A stretch of DNA of 5,288 bases. Origin: an uncultured Porphyromonas sp. GTDB taxonomy: Bacteria > Bacteroidota > Bacteroidia > Bacteroidales > Porphyromonadaceae. Location of the stretch: contig CAMXXM010000119.1 of assembly GCA_947253195.1 (NCBI GenBank), positions 1-5,288 on the forward strand, given 5' to 3'. Under the pieces are notes generated by a model that saw nothing but the letters and a program-made list of their open reading frames with translations, ran no database searches and was not told the origin of the DNA. Positions 1 to 5,288 of this stretch are shown one piece after another. Every line of letters begins with the position of its first letter. Positions within the stretch are counted from its first letter, which is position 1. Made by a program: the position numbers and the translations under genes.

Positions 1-215
1 ATAAATCCTCGCACGGTCTTGGAGGGATTCTTGATGACGTCGGAGTACTTCTTCCCCTTATCGTCCTTGTCCTCCTTCGCCTTGTCGTCCTTGGGCTCGT
101 CCTCTTTGTCCATGACTGCTCCGATCAGGTCGCCGAAGTCCTGGGCCTGAAGCCGGGTGACACCGGTCGGTAGTAGCAGCAGTAGGGTGAGGAGGAGTCT
201 GTAGTAGTGTCTCAT
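1..215 (-). CDS. Exported protein, N-terminal 71 codons only; probable DUF5118/DUF5117 zinc-dependent metalloprotease
   Basis: Only the beginning of this gene is in the window. Translation gives MRHYYRLLLTLLLLLPTGVT, then RLQAQDFGDLIGAVM. This reads as a signal peptide with Arg2, a long Leu core and likely signal peptidase I cleavage after LQA (residue 24). There is no Cys, so it is not a lipoprotein. Residues 36-56 are a nearly uninterrupted run of Lys, Asp and Glu. The frame then continues KKYSDVIKNPSKTVRGF to the edge. Large Bacteroidota zinc-dependent metalloproteases of the DUF5118/DUF5117 type begin in this way: signal peptide, Lys-rich linker, a 'Y-x-x-[LV]-[LI]-K...K-[TS]-x-x-G-[LF]-F' block, and they often close SusCD operons of this kind. 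The catalytic domain is not visible, so the assignment rests on the N-terminus and context. The start is fixed by an in-frame TAA two codons upstream (219-221). Confidence 0.62.
   Translation of the reverse strand, partial: MRHYYRLLLTLLLLLPTGVTRLQAQDFGDLIGAVMDKEDEPKDDKAKEDKDDKGKKYSDVIKNPSKTVRGF
48..110 (-). repeat. Imperfect Lys/Asp codon repeat encoding a charged linker
   Basis: Within the last gene, codons 36-56 are built almost only from AAG, GAC, GAG and GAT, giving 8 Lys and 10 Asp/Glu among 21 residues. On the plus strand this shows as recurring GTCCTT-like hexamers. It likely forms a flexible, near-neutral polyampholyte linker between the signal peptide and the first folded domain. 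A repeat of this kind could vary in length between strains, which is inference. Confidence 0.6.
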
Positions 216-240
216 GTGTTATGTGGTGATGTCTGAGTGA
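216..240 (-). other. 25-base junction before the probable metalloprotease gene
   Basis: A short gap, with the start context CACATAACACATG just upstream of the last gene. The TAA inside it is in frame with that gene and excludes an upstream start. No hairpin or Shine-Dalgarno sequence is seen, so continued transcription from the preceding gene is likely. Confidence 0.55.
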
Positions 241-1209
241 TTAATTGCCGGTGGACTGGCGCTTCTTGGCGGCGGCGTTGCCGATGGTCTGGAGGTCCAT
301 GCCGGTCTTTTCCTTGATGAAGGAGCGGAGGGCATTGTACTTCTCGTGCATGATCGTGTAGTCGCCCATCGCCTTCTGGATCTCCGCCTCCGACATCGTC
401 GTCATACGGTAGATGTAGTCGGCAATGTCGAGTGAGGGATCCTTGTGTGCCTTGTACTTCTCATCCGCATAGACGAAGTTCCGATTGTAGTCCCAGAAGC
501 CGTGGGACTTAAGGATCTTATCCCGATTTTCAATGTCCTCATCCGTGGTGCCCGGGAGGTTTTTCCTCAGTCCCAGGATCTGGTCGTAGGCATCGGCAGA
601 GTAGTTGCTGAATGTAGTCGGCCAGCTGATCCTGTGGGTGAAGATGAATTCCCAGAGTGTCTTGTGGAGCTGAGAGACTGCCTCCGACCGGTACGCCTCC
701 CAGGTATTGATGGCGGGCTTGGTCCGTATCACCTCACCCTCCCGATACATGTTGATCGCAATGTGATCTCGCTTGGAGTTGGTGATGAGCTTATTGGCTC
801 TGCCTTTTGCAATGCTGTCGGTCAGGAAGATGTAGACGGGGAAGTAGGTCTGCGCAAAGTCGTCCTTGTAGTAGGAGAGGAAGTCGTCAGCGAGGAGGCG
901 CAGGTTGTTCTCCACCACCTTCATATCCTCCGGCACGGAGGGATCGATCTTCGTGTATCGGGGATCGTATGGGCTGAGCTGTGCGCCGAGGTTCCAGCGG
1001 ACATTGCTTGGATCAAAGTCGTAGACGACCTTTACTCCCGTCCGCTTGTAGATGTCATAGATGGTGTGAGTGACGTAGTCACTTCCGTCCTTGATCTCGT
1101 ATCTCGGCTTACCGAGCTCCGATACCACAGGTGCCTCCTTGTGGCACCCCGTGGCGAGGAGGAGTAGTCCGACAAGTGTCAGTAGTGTCGATGATGTATG
1201 GTGTGTCAT
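241..1209 (-). CDS. Lipoprotein resembling SusCD-associated zinc metallopeptidases, HExxH motif lost
   Basis: This 322-residue lipoprotein has a hydrophobic signal segment (about 8-20) and a lipobox LLATGC, giving lipidated Cys22. The n-region MTHHTSS has histidines but no Lys or Arg, which is unusual. Length, position after susD and the spacing of motifs match the family annotated as 'putative zinc-binding metallopeptidase' or 'substrate import-associated zinc metallohydrolase lipoprotein' (from memory, unchecked). Members normally carry a helix of HEFxHILH type. Here the equivalent is LWEFIFTHRI, with W186, E187 and F190 where His, Glu and His are expected. The downstream block GF...DFAE appears as G237-F238 and DIAD (261-264), followed by YIYRMTTMSEAEI. 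I infer a fold retained without the classical zinc site, so it is probably not a protease of the usual mechanism; a binding or structural role with the transporter is possible. The start is firm: an in-frame TAG lies six codons upstream (1225-1227). Confidence 0.78.
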   Translation of the reverse strand: MTHHTSSTLLTLVGLLLLATGCHKEAPVVSELGKPRYEIKDGSDYVTHTIYDIYKRTGVKVVYDFDPSNVRWNLGAQLSPYDPRYTKIDPSVPEDMKVVENNLRLLADDFLSYYKDDFAQTYFPVYIFLTDSIAKGRANKLITNSKRDHIAINMYREGEVIRTKPAINTWEAYRSEAVSQLHKTLWEFIFTHRISWPTTFSNYSADAYDQILGLRKNLPGTTDEDIENRDKILKSHGFWDYNRNFVYADEKYKAHKDPSLDIADYIYRMTTMSEAEIQKAMGDYTIMHEKYNALRSFIKEKTGMDLQTIGNAAAKKRQSTGN

Positions 1210-1238
1210 ATCGCATGCAGTACTCTATAGGGTGAGGA
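1210..1238 (-). other. 29-base junction between susD-like and metallopeptidase-like genes
   Basis: A short gap without a terminator-like hairpin or clear Shine-Dalgarno sequence. It holds the in-frame TAG that fixes the start of the downstream lipoprotein gene. The small palindromes AGTACT and GCATGC inside it are too short to carry weight. Confidence 0.55.
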
Positions 1239-2723
1239 TTACTTGGTCGTCTTACCTCCGCCGAGGACGGCATCGGACTCCCGAACGACCTGAGGGACGG
1301 GGAGGACATACTTAGGAGACTTGGCAGGGAGGGTGTACTCCTCGGTGCCGATCTCCTTGCCATTCCCGGTAACGTAGGTGTGGTGCAGCTCCGGCATCCC
1401 CTGACGACGGAGATCAAACCAGCGGAGCTGCTCGAAGCAGAACTCCCTGCGGCGCTCCTCGCGGATGAGACGAATCACCTCGTCCTGCGTGGCAGGAGTC
1501 GCCAGCGTAGCGTGCTCGGGTGTGATGCGGGCACGGCGGAGGCTATTCAGATCCTTCATGGCGCGGGAGAGGTCGCCCTTCATAGCGTAGGCCTCGGCGC
1601 GATTGAGGTACGCCTCAGCAGAGCGGATGGCAAAGCCGTAGGTGTGGGTGTCCTCCTTAGTACCGCTCTTGACGATGTCCATCACGTACTCGTACTTGGG
1701 GAACCAGAAACTGCCGACGTTGACCTTATTGGCATTGATGAAGTATCCCTTCTTCTCGTAATACCTCAGGTCGCCCTCACTGTAGATCGAGAGGAGGTCG
1801 GTGGAGGCATTGTAGTAGAAGGGGTGCATCGTCCTGAGCTCCGGGATCCATCCGAAGCCGTAGGAGAAGTTGATCTCTCTATTCTCCTTCCCAAGGAAAA
1901 TCTTCGCCTTGCCGCTGCCCGGTGCGGGTAGCTTATTGAGATCATGGAGCGCACCATTGAGCGAGAGTGCCTTGTCGGCATACTTGATGACATTGTCCCA
2001 GTCCTGCATGTGGAGATAGACGCGGGAGGCAAGGACAGCTGTGGCAGCGGCGTTCCATCTGTAGATGGTTCCTTCATTGTCAGCCTTCGCGAAGGCAGTC
2101 ATCGCCCCCTTGATGTCCTTGACCATCTCGGCGTAGTCCTCAGCCACGGTGGCGCGGGGGAAGCTCACGTCCTCGGCATTGTGGTGATAATTGAGCGGGA
2201 CACCCATAGCCGTGGAGGCGGTGGCAGGGTCGTACGGCTCGCCATAGATGTTGGTCAGCATGAAGTAGGCAAAGAGTCGCACGGCATGTGCCTCTCCCTC
2301 GAGACGGGCAACCTCCTCCGGGGTACCCTTGATCTCTCCGATCTGATTGATGATGATGTTACTGGTGAGTATGTGCTGGTAAAGGGTCAGCCAGGTGTAG
2401 TCGGAATTGAGCACCTTGGTAGGGGAGAGCTCAGGCTGATCCTGCCACGTGAAGTATCCGAAAGCGGTGCGTCGCTGATCCTCTCCCTGCACGGACTTCG
2501 TATTGGCGTACGCCATAACGTCGTCGGTTAGTAGGTCAAGGTACCTGTAGGGGAGGACGTCTTCCTTGAAGTAGGCATCCCCGTAGAGGATCTCAGAGTA
2601 GTCCTTGGCAGTCGTCGGGACAATGGTGTCCTGCGAGTACTCGTCCAGGAACCCTTTGCATCCGGAGAGGATGAGGGTCGCCAGCAGTGCTGTGGTCGCT
2701 ACGAGTGAAGTATATCGTTTCAT
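1239..2723 (-). CDS. SusD/RagB family nutrient-binding outer-membrane lipoprotein
   Basis: This is the surface lipoprotein that caps a SusC barrel and captures ligand. It has 494 residues, normal for the family. The signal peptide MKRYTSLVATTALLATLILSGC has basic residues at 2-3, a hydrophobic core and a lipobox ending at Cys22. The mature start KGFLDEYSQD is typical of RagB/SusD. Family signatures follow in order: GEAHAVRLFAYFMLTNIYGE (143-162) and a TPR-like helix pair near 225-253 in the N-terminal SusD-like domain; then AEAYLNRAEAYAMKGD (369-384), the helix REERRREFCFEQLRWFDLRR (421-440), and YTLPAKSPKYVLPVPQ (463-478) in the C-terminal SusD domain. The ATG at 2723 is the first after the SusC stop, which lies in the same frame 30 bases upstream. 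The family has divergent ligand specificities; the ligand cannot be read from sequence, though the protease-like neighbours favour peptides. Confidence 0.96.
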   Translation of the reverse strand: MKRYTSLVATTALLATLILSGCKGFLDEYSQDTIVPTTAKDYSEILYGDAYFKEDVLPYRYLDLLTDDVMAYANTKSVQGEDQRRTAFGYFTWQDQPELSPTKVLNSDYTWLTLYQHILTSNIIINQIGEIKGTPEEVARLEGEAHAVRLFAYFMLTNIYGEPYDPATASTAMGVPLNYHHNAEDVSFPRATVAEDYAEMVKDIKGAMTAFAKADNEGTIYRWNAAATAVLASRVYLHMQDWDNVIKYADKALSLNGALHDLNKLPAPGSGKAKIFLGKENREINFSYGFGWIPELRTMHPFYYNASTDLLSIYSEGDLRYYEKKGYFINANKVNVGSFWFPKYEYVMDIVKSGTKEDTHTYGFAIRSAEAYLNRAEAYAMKGDLSRAMKDLNSLRRARITPEHATLATPATQDEVIRLIREERRREFCFEQLRWFDLRRQGMPELHHTYVTGNGKEIGTEEYTLPAKSPKYVLPVPQVVRESDAVLGGGKTTK

Positions 2724-2753
2724 AATATGAAGTGTCCGTTCTGTAGTGAGCGA
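2724..2753 (-). other. 30-base susC-susD junction, translational leader of susD
   Basis: The gap has no purine-rich Shine-Dalgarno sequence. The bases just before the susD ATG read CTTCATATT, AT-rich, as is common for Bacteroidota initiation regions. I see no inverted repeat able to form a terminator, which supports co-transcription of the two genes. Confidence 0.6.
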
Positions 2754-5288
2754 TTAGAATCCCAGGTTGACCGTCACGGCGAAGGAGGGCAACGGAGGGG
2801 TCGTACGAGATCCAAGGGTGACCTGAGACGGATCCTGCCCATGGAGGTCCTTGGAGGCGAAGAGGAGGAGATTGTAGCCCTCCAGTCTCACATTGGCGGA
2901 GCGGAGGAAGCCGGTCTTCTCCAGCAGCTCGGGACGGAATCGGTAGACGAGCGATGCGGAGCGGAGACGGATGTGTGAGCCGCTGACGACACGGAGGTCG
3001 CTCTTATTATACATCTGCCAGCGATTGCGGGCAAACTCGTACTTATATGGGCTCTCTTCTCCCATTGCGCTTGTTCCGGACTTGACGTCGTCCAGTTTGT
3101 TGGAGGAGATGGCGGGGATATTCGTCTTCGTCTCATCGCCCGGCCGGCGCCAGCGATCCACCAGCTCGGAGGAGAGGTTTTCCTGGGGCTTCGGTGTGGT
3201 CTGACCACCGTCGTTGTAGAGGTCATTCAGACGGACCTTATTGCCGACGCTGTAGCTGAAGAAGAGGTTAAGCGTCAGGTCCTTCCACCTCAGCGAGGTC
3301 CCCATACCTCCCTGTGCGATCGGGATGCGGGAGCCGGAGTTGACGAAGGCGCGGGCAAAGAAGTCCTCCCTCGTCTCGCCGTCCTTGGGTGGCTCGATGC
3401 CGTAGAAGTCAGGCAGACCCTTCTCAGTCAGCCCCTTGAAGCGGTAGGAGTAGAAGGTGTTGACCGACTCGCCATTCCGGATCACGCTACCATTGAGGAG
3501 CTGGAGGTAGGTGTAGTCGGTGTTGATACCGCCATCGGTGACGATATTCTCGTTGTGGGAGCCATTGACATTGAGGGTCCAGGTCCAGTCCTTCGTGCGG
3601 ATCGGGGTCACCGTGGCCATGAAGTCGAGTCCCTTATTGACGAGCGTACCGGCATTGAGCTGGATATTGGTACGTCCGAGGGTATGAGAGACCACCTTAT
3701 TGATCAGCTGGTCGGTGCCGATACGCTGGTAGTAGTCGACGGATAGGGTCAGTCGGTTGTCGAAGAGGGCGGTCTCGAAGCCGGCATTCCACGACGTATT
3801 CTTCTCCCAGCGGAGGTTGGGATTGGGGAGCTTGGAGATGTGACTCTGGAATTGCTCACTTAGGCTCTCGTACTCTCCGAAGCGCATGATCAGGCTCGGT
3901 GTCTGGTCGTCGGAGACATTACCCTGAATACCGTAGGAGCCCTTGAAGCTAAGGAGATTGAGCCAGTTGACGTCCTTCAGGAAGTCCTCCTCGTGGGCGT
4001 TCCAGCGTGCGGAGAGCGACCAGATCGGGAGGAAGCGAGCCTTGGGGTCTTGTCCAAACTTATTGGACCCCTCAGCGCGGACGTTGAAGGTGGCGATGTA
4101 GCGCCGGTCGTAGGTGTAGGTGAGGTTGGCAAAGAGGGAGACGAAGTTGGAGAGGGTGTTGGTCATCCGGTCTCTTGAGTACTCTGCCATCTTCTTGTAG
4201 GCGAGCCAGACTGTCGGGTCGATGTACATGAAGGTCTGACCGCGCTCCGGCAGGTAGCCGTACTCCTTGGAGGAGATACCGGTGTAGTGTACGGAGCGGA
4301 GCTCGGGACCGGTGTTGATCGAGAGGACGTGCGGTCCGCGGCGGAGGTTGTAGATCAGCTGCGCACGCCACTGCCAGCTGAGGTTGCGCATGTTATTGGT
4401 GCTCATCACACCGCCATAGGGCAGCGTGCACATCTCCTTGCGGAACTTCTCGGTGTCGGGCAGAGGACTGCCGTAATTGAGCCGGCGCATCTTTGCCGCC
4501 TCGTAAGACTGCTCGTCAAACCACGACTCGCTCTGCGTATTGCTCATATTGAGACCGAAGGTGGTATTGAGCTTCAGGTCGAGGATGGGGCGGTACTCAA
4601 GGAAGGCGATGGCATTGTAGCCATTCCCCTTCACCGTATTGCCGGTGTGCTCCATCTCGTGCATCATGTTGAAGCGAAGCTCCTCCATGTAGCCCATAGA
4701 GTTGTTGTAGAAGAGTCGCTCCCCGGCGTCGTCGTAGGCGGCGATGGCTCGGGAGGTGCGGAGAGCATAGGCGTAGGGCGAGACGCTCATGTAGGTGTAG
4801 TTCTTATCGCTACCATTGACGCGAAATTGCACCTGAGCGGTCACCTGCTTGGAGGGACGGAAGTTGATCTTCAGCATCCCATTGTAGTTGTTCACCCCTT
4901 TCCCCTTCACGAGGTCGGGCTGGAGGGCAACGCTTCCGGAGGCGTAGTAGGTCGCCTTGTCGTTGCCGCCGCTGAGACTGAGGTTGTGCCGCTGAGAGGC
5001 GGTGTCGCGGAAGAGTAGGTCAAACCAGTCGGTGTTATTCTCCTCCAGTGTCTTCACACCTTGGAGGAACTGGTTCTCTGTCAGCTTCCTGTCGTAGAGG
5101 TCCATCAGCAGTCCCTCGTACCCTACGCGGGAGACGCGGAAGAGGAAGGGAAGACCGCGCTCCTCGATCTCCTTGGAGACCTCGATACGCTCTTTGGAGT
5201 TCATCAGCGCCATCTGTCCGTAGTTGGGCCGCTGATTGTAGGTGACGGAGCCGCTGTAATTGACAGCAAAGCGCCCGCCGGAGCCCTT
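2754..5288 (-). CDS. SusC/RagA family TonB-dependent outer-membrane transporter, N-terminus outside window
   Basis: This is the barrel of a TonB-linked importer that moves ligands delivered by its SusD partner across the outer membrane. The reading frame is open to the right edge, so 844 residues are visible. The first (KGSGGRFAVNYSGS...) match the segment just after the plug domain, where SusC proteins leave the 'TTKKG' motif and enter the first barrel strand. The signal peptide, carboxypeptidase-regulatory-like domain, TonB box and plug therefore lie outside the window. SusC hallmarks include MALMNSKERIEV (about 5178-5213), YGIQGNVSDDQTPS (about 3900-3945), NPNLRWEKNTSWNAGFE (about 3780-3832), LNAGTLVNKGLDF (about 3625-3665) and the closing strand SFAVTVNLGF with a terminal Phe before TAA. 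With about 200 residues missing, the full length would be near 1050, usual for the family. Adjacent susD-like and protease-like genes suggest peptide cargo, which is inference. The frame is intact. Confidence 0.95.
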   Translation of the reverse strand, partial: KGSGGRFAVNYSGSVTYNQRPNYGQMALMNSKERIEVSKEIEERGLPFLFRVSRVGYEGLLMDLYDRKLTENQFLQGVKTLEENNTDWFDLLFRDTASQRHNLSLSGGNDKATYYASGSVALQPDLVKGKGVNNYNGMLKINFRPSKQVTAQVQFRVNGSDKNYTYMSVSPYAYALRTSRAIAAYDDAGERLFYNNSMGYMEELRFNMMHEMEHTGNTVKGNGYNAIAFLEYRPILDLKLNTTFGLNMSNTQSESWFDEQSYEAAKMRRLNYGSPLPDTEKFRKEMCTLPYGGVMSTNNMRNLSWQWRAQLIYNLRRGPHVLSINTGPELRSVHYTGISSKEYGYLPERGQTFMYIDPTVWLAYKKMAEYSRDRMTNTLSNFVSLFANLTYTYDRRYIATFNVRAEGSNKFGQDPKARFLPIWSLSARWNAHEEDFLKDVNWLNLLSFKGSYGIQGNVSDDQTPSLIMRFGEYESLSEQFQSHISKLPNPNLRWEKNTSWNAGFETALFDNRLTLSVDYYQRIGTDQLINKVVSHTLGRTNIQLNAGTLVNKGLDFMATVTPIRTKDWTWTLNVNGSHNENIVTDGGINTDYTYLQLLNGSVIRNGESVNTFYSYRFKGLTEKGLPDFYGIEPPKDGETREDFFARAFVNSGSRIPIAQGGMGTSLRWKDLTLNLFFSYSVGNKVRLNDLYNDGGQTTPKPQENLSSELVDRWRRPGDETKTNIPAISSNKLDDVKSGTSAMGEESPYKYEFARNRWQMYNKSDLRVVSGSHIRLRSASLVYRFRPELLEKTGFLRSANVRLEGYNLLLFASKDLHGQDPSQVTLGSRTTPPLPSFAVTVNLGF

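Noticed and set aside
445..1167. A 240-codon plus-strand open frame opposite the metallopeptidase-like lipoprotein
   Set aside because: It has the same codon-aligned antisense register as above. Its open length follows from codon choice in the real gene, and its Val/Asp/Gly/Glu-rich product resembles no family I recognise.
1210..1238. Short palindromes AGTACT and GCATGC as a possible operator
   Set aside because: Six-base palindromes are common by chance, they lie inside a likely operon, and no larger dyad or promoter accompanies them.
1380..2531. Two plus-strand open frames (1380-1931 and 1944-2531) opposite the SusD gene
   Set aside because: Both are in the codon-aligned antisense register of a well-supported SusD gene and show no motif, signal peptide or start context of their own.
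2721..2756. SusC stop codon in the same frame as SusD, suggesting readthrough fusion
   Set aside because: The 30-base gap keeps frame, but this happens by chance one time in three. The stop is TAA, and SusD needs its own signal peptide and lipidated Cys, so a fused product would make little sense.
4287..5018. A 243-codon plus-strand open frame opposite the SusC gene
   Set aside because: Its codons line up exactly with the SusC codons on the other strand, so its stops could arise only from sense TTA, CTA or TCA codons, which this GC-leaning genome uses rarely. The translation is Val/Glu/Gly/His-rich with no domain or signal peptide, while the SusC frame is clearly real.
2754..5213. Taking the ATG at 5213 as the true start of the SusC gene
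   Set aside because: The frame stays open for 25 more codons to the right edge and those codons encode a recognisable SusC segment. The Met lies inside the conserved MALMNSKERIEV block. The gene is cut by the window, not naturally short.

Overview
The window looks like chromosomal DNA of a Bacteroidota member. It carries a SusC/SusD (RagA/RagB) pair, two lipoproteins with signal peptidase II lipoboxes, and start codons without obvious Shine-Dalgarno sequences. The base composition is somewhat GC-rich by eye. Style and content would suit Porphyromonas or a relative, but no marker gene here proves a genus.

All four genes lie on the minus strand and read from the right edge to the left edge. 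They are: (1) a SusC/RagA-type TonB-dependent outer-membrane transporter missing its N-terminus (2754-5288, runs off the right edge); (2) a complete SusD/RagB lipoprotein (1239-2723); (3) a complete lipoprotein resembling the SusCD-associated 'zinc-binding metallopeptidase' family, whose HExxH motif appears to be lost (241-1209); (4) the first 71 codons of an exported protein whose start resembles the large DUF5118/DUF5117 zinc-dependent metalloproteases (1-215, runs off the left edge). The gaps are 30, 29 and 25 bases, with no terminator-like hairpin, so one operon is the simplest reading. Its promoter would lie beyond the right edge. No stretch longer than 30 bases lacks a gene, and I see no RNA gene, CRISPR array, insertion sequence or attachment site.

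Together the genes describe an outer-membrane import system. SusD would be the lid that captures a ligand at the cell surface, and SusC the TonB-powered barrel that carries it into the periplasm. The two protease-like proteins point to peptides rather than glycans as cargo, because no glycoside hydrolase, sulfatase or sugar-sensing regulator is visible. This is inference from family context.

The most notable observation is the third gene. The region matching the family's HEFxH metal-binding helix reads WEFIF, so both histidines are gone while the glutamate and surrounding fold signatures remain. It may be a pseudoenzyme that became a binding or accessory subunit of the transporter. I did not find evidence for a wholly new system; the locus is a variant of a known Bacteroidota peptide-uptake arrangement.
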